Origin: an uncultured Haloferula sp.
GTDB taxonomy: Bacteria > Verrucomicrobiota > Verrucomicrobiae > Verrucomicrobiales > Akkermansiaceae
Length of the DNA: 7,003 nt
Assembly (NCBI GenBank): GCA_946481625.1
Contig: CAMLOZ010000181.1
Span: forward strand, 1-7,003
Reading direction: 5' to 3'
Every line of letters begins with the position of its first letter. Position 1 is the stretch's first letter. Shown here piece by piece: positions 1 through 5,976 of the stretch. The translations under genes were made by a program, and so were the position numbers. The notes under the pieces are model-generated. The model saw only the letters and a program-made list of their open reading frames with translations, searched no databases and had not been told where the DNA came from.

Positions 1-393
1 GCCTCGCGTCGCGAAGGTAACGATCGGATCTTGAAACCCAGTGAGACTGAGTTGGACTTCGATCGAAGTATCGTTACCCGGGAAAGGAGCGGTCGTGCCG
101 CCAGCTACCACGCTCAAGGATTCCTCGGCGGCCACTCCTCCAAGTGCATTCAATGTTGAACCGGAGAAATCGTCGACGAGACCGCCGAAGCTACTCAAGG
201 AAAGGGTGCCGGCGCCTACATCGGCTGTAATGGAGGTCGGCACGCCGCCACTCCCGGGAGTGCTCGCCGTTGCAATGGAGAGGCCGTTGAAGTTCCAATA
301 AGCGATCGTGTCGGCAGCACTTGGAAGAGCGAGAGAGAATAGGATCGCTCCGCCGATCCAGTGGGTGTGTAGGGGATGGTTTCTGGTTTTCAT
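1..393 (-). CDS. Secreted protein, N-terminal part only (cut by left window edge)
   Basis: An open frame of 131 codons runs without a stop from the ATG at 393-391 to the window edge, so only the N-terminus is visible. It begins MKTRNHPL and has a hydrophobic stretch at about residues 12-24 ending LPSAAD, a typical Sec signal peptide with likely cleavage after Ala27. The mature protein starts DTIAYWNFNGLS and continues as a low-charge sequence rich in Gly, Ser, Ala and Thr. That opening is familiar from exported, often PEP-CTERM-tagged or autotransporter-like proteins of Verrucomicrobiota, but the C-terminus that would decide this is missing. No Shine-Dalgarno sequence is visible upstream. It is transcribed divergently from the regulator at 567. 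Function is unknown: an extracellular or surface role is inferred from the signal peptide only. The stretch looks less GC-rich than the genes to its right. Confidence 0.75.
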   Translation of the reverse strand, partial: MKTRNHPLHTHWIGGAILFSLALPSAADTIAYWNFNGLSIATASTPGSGGVPTSITADVGAGTLSLSSFGGLVDDFSGSTLNALGGVAAEESLSVVAGGTTAPFPGNDTSIEVQLSLTGFQDPIVTFATRG

Positions 394-566
394 CGGGTCG
401 TTTATCTCGGGCAGCGAGAGGGAGTGGAGGTCAAAAGCAGATTACGCGCCCATTTTGGGTGCGCATCTGAACAAATGTGCCCAATCCGTCACCGGTTGGA
501 AGCTCGCTGCAATTTTGTGGAAAATTCCTTGTCCTTTCCGAAGTTTCAGTAAATAGTGAAAACAAG
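394..566. promoter_or_regulatory. Divergent intergenic region
   Basis: These 173 bases separate the starts of two divergent genes and must hold both promoters. They are visibly richer in A and T than the surrounding coding DNA, especially at 510-566. I could not place a convincing sigma-70 -35/-10 pair on either strand. TTGGAA at 496-501 and TTGTCC at 529-534 are weak candidates toward the regulator, and TTGACC (complement of 429-434) toward the secreted protein, but none has a good -10 at proper spacing. The clearest structure is the palindrome cluster at 445-483, listed separately. Confidence 0.6.
445..483. promoter_or_regulatory. Cluster of palindromic half-sites, candidate operator
   Basis: CGCGCCCA at 445-452 and TGGGTGCG at 456-463 form an inverted repeat with 7 of 8 Watson-Crick pairs (one G-T) around a TTT centre. 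A second overlapping inverted repeat pairs GCGCAT at 461-466 with ATGTGC at 475-480, again with one G-T. Seen as half-sites, GCGCCCA (446-452), the inverse of GCACCCA (456-462) and GTGCCCA (477-483) are three versions of one 7-base word, and the two direct copies are 31 bases apart, close to three helical turns. MarR/GbsR proteins bind palindromes as winged-helix dimers and often control their own promoter, so the adjacent regulator is the natural candidate ligand. That assignment is inference. Confidence 0.4.
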
Positions 567-1088
567 ATGAGCAGCGAGCGCGAACGGTTGAAAGCGGCAC
601 GGGACGAATTCGTCGCCCAATGGGGCGCGATGGGCTCGCAATGGGGCATCAATCGCACAATGGCTCAGATCCATGCGCTTCTGATGACCGCCCCCGAGCC
701 GGTCGGCACCGATGACGTGATGGCGGAACTCCAGATCAGCCGCGGAAACGCCCATACCAACCTCAAGGAACTCGTCGCATGGGGGCTCGTCCGCATTGTT
801 CTGAAGAAAGGCGAACGCCGGGAGTTTTTCGAGGCGGAGAAAGACGTCTGGCAGATTTTCACCATCGTGACTCGGGAGCGCAAAAAGCGCGAAATCGAGC
901 CAGCCCTTGGTGTACTCAACCATTGTGCGGAGACGACGCGGGATATGACGACTCCGGAAGGTGTGGCGTTTCACACCCAGATGCGGCAACTTGAGGAGTT
1001 CGTGGGCTTCGCATCGAAGGTGGCGGATCGGGTCGGCTCGATGAAGCACGGCTTCGCCGTTCAGCTCGCGGCCAAGTTGCTGGGATAG
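567..1088 (+). CDS. GbsR/MarR-family winged-helix transcriptional regulator
   Basis: The 173-residue protein resembles the GbsR branch of MarR regulators (COG1510 type). The N-terminal part carries the branch's characteristic stretch MGSQWGINRTMAQIHALL at about residues 22-39. A helix-turn-helix follows at about 46-75, with recognition helix ISRGNAHTNLKELVAWGLV, and then a wing with GERREFFEAEKDVW at about 82-95. The C-terminal half is helical and probably dimerises. I chose the ATG at 567 because the family similarity begins just after it; an upstream in-frame ATG at 477 would add 30 residues without family character that overlap the candidate operator. No clear Shine-Dalgarno sequence precedes it. 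Known relatives control osmoprotectant uptake or synthesis in Bacillus, but no such genes occur here, so the effector is unknown. The epimerase-like gene follows 82 bases later on the same strand and may be co-transcribed. Confidence 0.9.
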   Translation: MSSERERLKAARDEFVAQWGAMGSQWGINRTMAQIHALLMTAPEPVGTDDVMAELQISRGNAHTNLKELVAWGLVRIVLKKGERREFFEAEKDVWQIFTIVTRERKKREIEPALGVLNHCAETTRDMTTPEGVAFHTQMRQLEEFVGFASKVADRVGSMKHGFAVQLAAKLLG

Positions 1089-1158
1089 GGACTGTTTCTG
1101 TTGGGATGAAGTTTCGAAAAATCCTGAAAAAAAAGGAACTAAAGGAAATTAAGAATCG

Positions 1159-1165
1159 AAGGAGG
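1159..1165 (+). promoter_or_regulatory. Strong Shine-Dalgarno sequence of the epimerase gene
   Basis: AAGGAGG ends 5 bases before the ATG at 1171. It is the only canonical ribosome binding site in the window and fixes the start of the epimerase gene. The other genes here have weak or no such site, so this gene may be translated more efficiently than its neighbours. The spacer before it (1089-1158) is A-rich, with a run of eight A. Confidence 0.8.
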
Positions 1166-1170
1166 CTGAA

Positions 1171-2187
1171 ATGAATCCGCAGATCGTGCTCTTTGCAGCG
1201 AACGGCTTTTTGGGCCGCTATCTGGCCCGCCATTACCAGCGCATGGGCCGCGAGGTGGTGTGCGTGGCGCGCCATCGGGAAGGCTGGAGCGGCGACGGGA
1301 TGCTCCTCGAGTGGGATGGCAAGACCCCCGGTCCGTGGACGCTCGCGCTGGAGGGTGCCGAGCGCGTCATCAATCTGGCCGGGCGCAGCGTGAACTGCCG
1401 CTACGATGCCAGGAACCGCCGGGAGATCGTCGGGTCGCGGGTGGACTCGACCCGCGTGATCGGCGAGGCGATTGCCGCCTGCCGGGTCCCGCCGAAGCTG
1501 TGGATGAACGCAAGCACCGCCACTTGGTATCGCCATGCCGAGGATCATCCGCAGGACGAGTGGGAAGGGGAGCCCGGCGAAGGGTTTTCGGTCGAGGTTG
1601 CCCGGGCATGGGAGGAAGCCTTCTTTGCGGCGAAGGTTCCCGGCGAAACCCGGAAGGTCGCGCTGCGCACCGGGATGGTGCTGGCAAACGAGTACGGCAC
1701 CGTCTTCGAAGTCCTGCGGCATCTCACCCGCCGCGGTCTTGGCGGACCGATGGGCAAAGGGAGCCAGCGTGTGAGCTGGATTCACATGGACGATTTCATC
1801 GCCGCCATCGATTTCATCGCCGCCGATCCGCTGCTGGACGGCGTGTTCAACCTCGCGGCTCCCGGGTCCGCGACGAATCGCGCATTAATGCGCGCCTTCC
1901 GCGAGCAGCAGGGGGCACCCTTCGGCCTGCCGGCAGCCCGCTGGATGCTGGAACTGGGGGCGAGACTGCTGCACACCGAGACCGAGCTCGTGCTCAAGAG
2001 CCGGTGGGCCGATCCCCGTCGCCTCCGCGAGGAAGGCTTCCGCTGGCGTTGGCCGCAGTTGGACGCCGCGCTCGCGGATTTGGAGATGAGACCCGGCCTC
2101 GGCGGTTTTTTCCACCAAGCCGAGCGCCGCTCGGCCGGGGTCCGGGTTTGGATACCCGGCAGGCGGATGGCTGCGGGGACCCGATGA
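1171..2187 (+). CDS. TIGR01777-family NAD(P)-dependent epimerase/oxidoreductase (SDR with DUF1731 C-terminus)
   Basis: This 338-residue protein is an atypical extended short-chain dehydrogenase/reductase of the TIGR01777 (SulA/YfcH-like) family, whose substrate is generally unknown. Visible landmarks in order are: a Rossmann motif FAANGFLGRYL at 8-18; NLAGRSVNCRY at 68-78; NASTATWY at 113-120; ALRTGMVL at 164-171; GPMGKGSQRVSWIHMDDF at 192-209, the family signature; GVFNLAAPG at 224-232; and a DUF1731-like C-terminus at about 248-304. The last ~34 residues form an Arg-rich tail. The first Gly of GxxGxxG is Ala9, and no YxxxK catalytic pair is seen at Tyr120 (YRHAE), so catalytic activity cannot be assumed. 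The strong AAGGAGG at 1159 supports the start. Pairing with the upstream GbsR/MarR gene suggests the regulator controls it; this is inference. Confidence 0.9.
   Translation: MNPQIVLFAANGFLGRYLARHYQRMGREVVCVARHREGWSGDGMLLEWDGKTPGPWTLALEGAERVINLAGRSVNCRYDARNRREIVGSRVDSTRVIGEAIAACRVPPKLWMNASTATWYRHAEDHPQDEWEGEPGEGFSVEVARAWEEAFFAAKVPGETRKVALRTGMVLANEYGTVFEVLRHLTRRGLGGPMGKGSQRVSWIHMDDFIAAIDFIAADPLLDGVFNLAAPGSATNRALMRAFREQQGAPFGLPAARWMLELGARLLHTETELVLKSRWADPRRLREEGFRWRWPQLDAALADLEMRPGLGGFFHQAERRSAGVRVWIPGRRMAAGTR
1791..1824 (+). repeat. Short in-gene direct repeat (two 16-base copies)
   Basis: CGATTTCATCGCCGCC occurs at 1791-1806 and again at 1809-1824, with a period of 18 bases, inside the epimerase gene. 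It encodes DFIAAI followed by DFIAAD. The family alignment as I recall it shows no extra residues here, so this is probably coincidental helix periodicity and codon reuse, not a recent insertion. Confidence 0.7.
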
Positions 2188-2235
2188 TATTGAATGGTTT
2201 TCCCGTCTCCTCCGTCGAACTCCCTGCTTACTCCC

Positions 2236-2430
2236 ATGTCCACCGTCATTCCAACCACGCTCGCCTTGCTCGGGCTCGGGATGTTCGCGGGCAGCTTCTG
2301 GCTACAGGAAGCCGAGGCACGCTCCCGAGTTCGGCGGGACGTGGTTCCAGTGACAGTTCCTGTCGATGAGCCTGAAGAGGAAGAGATTCCGGAAACGGCG
2401 CTCGGCCAATATCCTGTTATTAGCCGCTGA
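2236..2430 (+). CDS. Possible small single-span membrane or exported protein, unrecognised
   Basis: A 64-residue frame begins MSTVIPTTLALLGLGMFAGSF and shows a hydrophobic segment at about residues 5-22. A basic patch follows (ARSRVRRD), then an acidic Pro/Val-rich tail containing VDEPEEEEIPE, ending GQYPVISR. The pattern fits a short N-terminally anchored membrane protein; basic residues after the span suggest a cytoplasmic C-terminus by the positive-inside rule. An in-frame ATG at 2194 exists, but the added 14 residues are Ser/Pro-rich and look non-coding. No ribosome binding site is visible. It lies 48 bases after the epimerase stop on the same strand. I recognise no family. The hydrophobic and charged blocks favour a real gene, but a chance frame in GC-rich DNA is possible. 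Confidence 0.45.
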   Translation: MSTVIPTTLALLGLGMFAGSFWLQEAEARSRVRRDVVPVTVPVDEPEEEEIPETALGQYPVISR

Positions 2431-2452
2431 TGACCCGATTTAAGGAGCCTTA

Positions 2453-2483
2453 CCGGGATCATGATGATATGCCGGAGTTTTTT
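2453..2483 (+). terminator. Weak candidate intrinsic terminator
   Basis: CCGG at 2453-2456 pairs with CCGG at 2472-2475, and inside it ATC (2458-2460) pairs with GAT (2466-2468) around a five-base loop. AG and a run of six T (2478-2483) follow. The stem is short and bulged, so the case rests mainly on the T-run and on the position 22 bases after the small gene and upstream of the permease gene. Confidence 0.3.
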
Positions 2484-2539
2484 GCACAGGAATGCTTTGT
2501 GAATCCGCGGCTTTCCGGTTAATCTCACACACCCTCCGC

Positions 2540-3715
2540 ATGGCCGAGCCTGGAATCCTGCCCAAGAAACCCCGCGCCACCCAGATGGTGCTGCTTTTTG
2601 CCGCCCTGGTGGTGGTCATCGCGGGGCTGAAGGCGGCCCAGTCGTTTTTCGTGCCGGTACTGCTCGCTTTCTTCATCGCGACGGTGAGCTATCCGGTCAC
2701 CGCCTGGCTCATGCGGCACCGCATGCCGCCCGCGGTGGCAGTGCTCCTGACGGTATTGGTGGACTTCGCCTTCCTGGCGGCGGTGATCGTGCTCGGTTTC
2801 ACGATCATCGGCGATCTTCAGGAGAAGTGGGAGGCGGAGTACTACGATCTGGCACGGGCGAAGATCCAGGACGCCAGCACCTCGCTGGCCGGCAAGCTGG
2901 AAGAGTGGGGCGTCGAGGACGGCGCGGAGAAAGTTCAGGAATTCACCACCGAGAACCTCGCGGAACTGCGCAATATCAAGTTCCAAACGATCCTGAGCTT
3001 CGGCACCGGTGTGGTAGGGCGCGTGTTGACCTTCTTCGCCACCTTCGGCGTGGTGATCGTGCTCACTGTCTTCATGCTTTCGGAAGCACGCGGATTCAGC
3101 GGTCGTTTCGGCGCGATCCGCGAGGCTCGGGGCCCGAACTTCGACCGCATGTCCAGCGCGATGCTGGATACCCAACGCTATCTAGGGATCAAAACGCTCA
3201 TCAGCTTGGCGACCGGGGTGCTCGCCGGGGTGCTTTGCTGGGTGGCGGGCCTCGATTTCTTCCTGCTGTGGGGAATCCTCGCCTTCGTGATGAATTTCAT
3301 CCCGGTGGTCGGCTCGGCCATCGCGTCGATCCCCCCCATCCTTCTGGCGCTGATCGCGAAGGACGGTGGACCGGCGGACATGGTGGTCGTGGCCGGCGGT
3401 TACGGCCTGATCAACATGTTCCTGGATAATTTCGTACAGCCCATGCTCCTCGGCCGCCGCTTCGGCCTCTCGATTCTGGTGGTGGTGCTTTGCGTGCTCT
3501 TCTGGGGCTGGCTCTGGGGCCTCATCGGGATCGTGCTGGCGGTCCCGCTGACCATGATCCTGAAAGTCGTGCTGGATAACAGCGACGAGTTCCGCTGGGT
3601 GGCCGTGGCCATCGGTCAGGAAAGCAAGCGCCCCGAACCGGCCGACGGGCTCAGGGAGCTTCCGGCCGCGGAGGAGACCCCTTCGGGTACCGCCGATGCC
3701 GCCGGTCGCAGTTGA
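2540..3715 (+). CDS. AI-2E family transporter (PerM/YhhT-like membrane permease)
   Basis: The 391-residue polytopic membrane protein matches the AI-2E transporter family (UPF0118) along its whole length. Two hydrophobic segments lie at about 16-57, including the family-like FFVPVLLAFFIATVSYPV, and another at about 64-91. A soluble, partly coiled loop at about 95-147 follows, with further spans at about 160-180 and four to five more between 215 and 345. The conserved C-terminal motifs FIPVVGSAIASIPPILLAL (253-271) and DNFVQPMLLGRR (296-307) are intact. The final ~40 residues are a hydrophilic Pro/Glu/Ala tail. The start at 2540 is preferred because an upstream in-frame ATG at 2492 adds a non-conserved segment. 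Family members include the autoinducer-2 exporter TqsA and proteins linked to Na+/H+ antiport, so the substrate cannot be assigned. ctaA follows after 37 bases and may share its transcript. Confidence 0.93.
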   Translation: MAEPGILPKKPRATQMVLLFAALVVVIAGLKAAQSFFVPVLLAFFIATVSYPVTAWLMRHRMPPAVAVLLTVLVDFAFLAAVIVLGFTIIGDLQEKWEAEYYDLARAKIQDASTSLAGKLEEWGVEDGAEKVQEFTTENLAELRNIKFQTILSFGTGVVGRVLTFFATFGVVIVLTVFMLSEARGFSGRFGAIREARGPNFDRMSSAMLDTQRYLGIKTLISLATGVLAGVLCWVAGLDFFLLWGILAFVMNFIPVVGSAIASIPPILLALIAKDGGPADMVVVAGGYGLINMFLDNFVQPMLLGRRFGLSILVVVLCVLFWGWLWGLIGIVLAVPLTMILKVVLDNSDEFRWVAVAIGQESKRPEPADGLRELPAAEETPSGTADAAGRS

Positions 3716-3718
3716 TCG

Positions 3719-3742
3719 CGCATCGGGTTTGCATCCGGTGCG
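3719..3742 (+). other. Hairpin in the spacer between the permease gene and ctaA
   Basis: CGCATCGG (3719-3726) pairs with CCGGTGCG (3735-3742) over eight positions with a single T-G wobble, around the 8-base loop GTTTGCAT. It begins 3 bases after the permease stop codon and ends 10 bases before the ctaA start, filling most of the 37-base gap. There is no T-run, so it is not an intrinsic terminator. It could be a 3'-end stabiliser, a processing site, or a structure that limits ctaA translation. Stems of this size arise by chance fairly often in GC-rich DNA. Confidence 0.4.
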
Positions 3743-3752
3743 GGCGGGTTGA

Positions 3753-4766
3753 ATGATCGGGCCGCGCATGACGCTGTTCCAGAAGTTCGCCACCGCTGCC
3801 CTCGTTTCGGTCATCATCCTGATCTTCGTCGGTGCCATCGTCAGGGTCAGCGGCGCGGGGATGGGTTGCCCGGACTGGCCGAAATGCTGGGGCCGCTATA
3901 TCCCGCCCACGAAGGTGGAGCAGGTGGACTTGTCGAAGCTGGACTTCGCGAAATTCGAGCGTGCGGCGAAGCGCTACGGCCGCGATCCGGAAACGGTCAC
4001 ACCCGCACATATCCTGGAGAATTTCAATCCGGTCCACACCTGGACCGAATACATCAACCGGCTGAGTTCCTTGCCGGTGGGCTTCTTCTCGGTGGGGACG
4101 ATGGTGCTGGCCTTGCTGCGCCAGCGCCGGATGCCATGGGTCGTGGCAGCTTCGATCCTCTCGGTGATTCTCGTCGGGGTGAATGCCTGGATGGGCAAAG
4201 AAGTGGTTTCGAGCGACCTGAAGCCGGGAGTGCTCACGATTCACATGGCCTTGGCCATGCTGCTGGTGCTGCCGCTCACCTTTATGGCTTGGCGGGGAAA
4301 CTCGACCCCGTGGCTGATTCAAGGCGCCGATTCCTTCCGGACCAAGATGCGCTGGATGAGCGCGCTGCTCCTCCTGCTGATCTTCGCGGAGGGGGTGATG
4401 GGGACGGAGATCCGCGAGATGAACACGCGTCTTGCCAAAGCCCACCCGGGAATGGGGCGGGCGGAATGGATCGGAGTTCTGGAAAGCTCGTGGATCTACC
4501 TCATTCACCGCAGCTTCTCCTGGGTGATCCTCGTCGCGGCAATCCTCGCCTGGGTGTGGACGCGCCGCATTTCCAGACCGGGGAGGGTGGCGGGTGGTGT
4601 CCTTGCCGTGGTCTTCGCCCAGATGTTTCTCGGCCTGATCATGGCGCGCGTGGAGATCCACCCTGCGGTGCAGGTGCTGCACCTCGGGCTCTCCGCGATC
4701 CTTCTTGCCCTGGCCACCCTCTGGTTCTGCGGCACCTTCCGTGTGGCGGCAGCATCAAACGCCTAG
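3753..4766 (+). CDS. ctaA: Heme A synthase (COX15/CtaA family)
   Basis: Heme A synthase oxidises the C8 methyl group of heme O to a formyl group in the cytoplasmic membrane, supplying heme A to aa3-type oxidases. The 337-residue protein has about eight hydrophobic spans in two four-helix halves. Landmarks are: RVSGAGMGCPDWPKCWG at 31-47, with the loop cysteines Cys39 and Cys45; a long loop at 53-95; EYINRL at 99-104; IHMALAM with His164; IHRSFSW with His252; and VLHLGLSA with His310. These correspond to the four heme-ligand positions, except that the first, usually His in EYxHR, is Asn102. The ATG at 3753 is used; Met6 (3768) is an alternative. No heme O synthase or oxidase subunit gene is visible, so its partners lie elsewhere. 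The 3' end overlaps the convergent ald gene by 12 bases. Confidence 0.93.
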   Translation: MIGPRMTLFQKFATAALVSVIILIFVGAIVRVSGAGMGCPDWPKCWGRYIPPTKVEQVDLSKLDFAKFERAAKRYGRDPETVTPAHILENFNPVHTWTEYINRLSSLPVGFFSVGTMVLALLRQRRMPWVVAASILSVILVGVNAWMGKEVVSSDLKPGVLTIHMALAMLLVLPLTFMAWRGNSTPWLIQGADSFRTKMRWMSALLLLLIFAEGVMGTEIREMNTRLAKAHPGMGRAEWIGVLESSWIYLIHRSFSWVILVAAILAWVWTRRISRPGRVAGGVLAVVFAQMFLGLIMARVEIHPAVQVLHLGLSAILLALATLWFCGTFRVAAASNA

Positions 4767-5867
4767 CAAGGCGGCGGCGGATTCCACGGGCAGTCCGTGC
4801 GCTTCGCCGACCGGAGGGCAGGTGAGCTTGCCGCCGGTGCAATTCACCGCTCTCAGCACTTCCTTGCGGATCTTGCAGGCACCGGCCACGCCGTTGTCGG
4901 CAAGCAGGGTGATCCAACGCTGCGTGACGTTGTTGAGCGCCTGGGTGGCGGTCCGGGCATAGGCACCGGGCATGTTCGCCACGCAGTAGTGGATCACGTC
5001 TTCCTCCACGTAGGTTGGAGCCTGGTGGGTGGTCGGCCGCGTGGTCTCCGCGCAGCCGCCCTGGTCCACGGCGATGTCCACGAAAACGCTGCCGGGTTGC
5101 ATCAGCTTCAGCATGTCGCGGGTGATCAGCTTCGGTGCCCGGGCGCCGGGGACGAGCACGGCACCGATGACGAGATCCACGCGCGGCAGCAGTTCGGCAA
5201 GGTTCGCCTCGCTCGAGTAAACCGTATGGGTGCCGGTCATGGTGATGTCCAGGAAGCGCATGCGCTCGAAATCGACTTCAAGGATGGTAACGTCGGCACC
5301 GATGCCGGTCGCAACCCGCGCGGCGTTCACGCCCGCCGTGCCGCCACCGATGACGACCACACGTCCCGGAGCCACGCCGGGAACACCGCCGAGCAGCGTG
5401 CCGCGGCCGCCGTTGTGCTTCGCGAGGTGATAGGAGCCGACGATCGAGGCCATGCGCCCGGCGATCTCGCTCATGGGCTCCAACAGCGGCAGCCGGTGAT
5501 TCACCTCCAGCGTTTCGTAGGCGAGAGCGGTGCATCCGCTGGCGACCAGCGATTCGGTAAGCGCCTTACCCGCGGCGAGGTGAAGGTAGGTGAAAAGCAG
5601 ATGATGGGGTTGCAGCCGGGCGATTTCCTCCGGCTGCGGTTCCTTCACCTTCACGATCATCTCCGCCGCGGAGAAGACGGCATCGGCATCCGGCAGGATC
5701 TCGGCTCCGGCGGCGAGGTATTGTTCATCGCTGTAGCTGGAGCCGGTGCCGGCACCCGCTTGAACGAAGACCCGGTGGCCGCGCTTCACGAGTTCACCCG
5801 CCGAGGTGGGGATCATGGAGACGCGGTGTTCCTGAGCTTTGATTTCTTTCGGGATGCCGATGTTCAT
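4755..5867 (-). CDS. ald: Alanine dehydrogenase
   Basis: The enzyme catalyses NAD-dependent oxidative deamination of L-alanine to pyruvate and ammonium, and the reverse amination, in the cytoplasm. The 370-residue length matches the family (about 370-378). The N-terminus [20 protein letters not shown] is canonical. Substrate residues known from the Mycobacterium enzyme appear at Arg15, Lys75 (KVKEP) and His96 (YLHLA). The nucleotide fold has GGGTAG at 174-179, and the catalytic Asp lies in [10 protein letters not shown] at Asp268. [16 protein letters not shown] (293-308) is the family's conserved late motif. The acidic residue expected to hold the NAD ribose is Glu197 (ILEVD) where I recall Asp in well-studied enzymes, which is conservative. 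The ATG at 5867 is chosen because homology starts there; an in-frame ATG at 5972 adds 35 unrelated residues. It is convergent with ctaA, probably has its own promoter, and follows a terminator for the gene upstream. Confidence 0.95.
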   Translation of the reverse strand: MNIGIPKEIKAQEHRVSMIPTSAGELVKRGHRVFVQAGAGTGSSYSDEQYLAAGAEILPDADAVFSAAEMIVKVKEPQPEEIARLQPHHLLFTYLHLAAGKALTESLVASGCTALAYETLEVNHRLPLLEPMSEIAGRMASIVGSYHLAKHNGGRGTLLGGVPGVAPGRVVVIGGGTAGVNAARVATGIGADVTILEVDFERMRFLDITMTGTHTVYSSEANLAELLPRVDLVIGAVLVPGARAPKLITRDMLKLMQPGSVFVDIAVDQGGCAETTRPTTHQAPTYVEEDVIHYCVANMPGAYARTATQALNNVTQRWITLLADNGVAGACKIRKEVLRAVNCTGGKLTCPPVGEAHGLPVESAAALLGV

Positions 5868-5871
5868 GGTG

Positions 5872-5895
5872 GTTCCGGGCACGGTGCGCCGGAAC
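5872..5895 (-). promoter_or_regulatory. Inverted repeat just upstream of the ald start
   Basis: GTTCCGG (5872-5878) and CCGGAAC (5889-5895) are perfect 7-base inverted arms separated by 10 bases. The nearer arm ends only 4 bases before the ald start codon, so it covers the place where a ribosome binding site would sit. It may be a leader hairpin limiting translation or an operator. No Shine-Dalgarno sequence other than the weak GGAAC inside the arm was found. Confidence 0.4.
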
Positions 5896-5976
5896 GCTAG
5901 CCTTGCCGCTGTCCCTTGTCTTTGCGGAAAAGGGTGGAATCCGGGAGCGAACGGGCCAATTCGGATCCGCATCCAC
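5896..5976 (-). promoter_or_regulatory. Presumed ald promoter region
   Basis: This stretch lies between the terminator of the upstream LamG gene and the ald leader repeat, and should contain the ald promoter. I could not recognise a consensus -35/-10 pair on the minus strand, and no further repeat stands out. The call rests on position only. Confidence 0.35.

Noticed and set aside
1791..1824. The 18-base-period repeat as a recent tandem duplication or slippage site
   Set aside because: The encoded region has the length expected for the family, so no extra unit seems to have been inserted; the similarity is better explained by repeated helix residues with the same codons.
1260..2369. A 369-codon plus-strand frame inside and beyond the epimerase gene
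   Set aside because: It overlaps the conserved epimerase in another frame and is extremely Arg-rich, typical of a shifted frame in GC-rich coding DNA.
1782..2528. A 248-codon minus-strand frame over the epimerase 3' end and the small gene
   Set aside because: The product is Ser/Arg/Pro-rich without any motif and is antisense to conserved epimerase sequence. It slightly lowers confidence in the small plus-strand gene but is not itself convincing.
3651..4682. A 343-codon open frame on the minus strand across ctaA
   Set aside because: It lies antisense to a clear heme A synthase, and its product is a low-complexity His/Arg/Asp/Pro-rich sequence without a hydrophobic core or known motif.
3749..4825. 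A 358-codon plus-strand frame overlapping ctaA in another frame
   Set aside because: It is out of frame with the conserved ctaA protein and reads as Gly/Arg/Asp-rich noise; it starts 4 bases before the ctaA ATG by chance.
4797..5900. A 367-codon open frame on the plus strand across ald
   Set aside because: It is antisense to alanine dehydrogenase, whose family motifs are intact over the whole length. The antisense product is rich in Gly, His, Arg and Asp with no recognisable domain, as expected of a shadow frame in GC-rich DNA.
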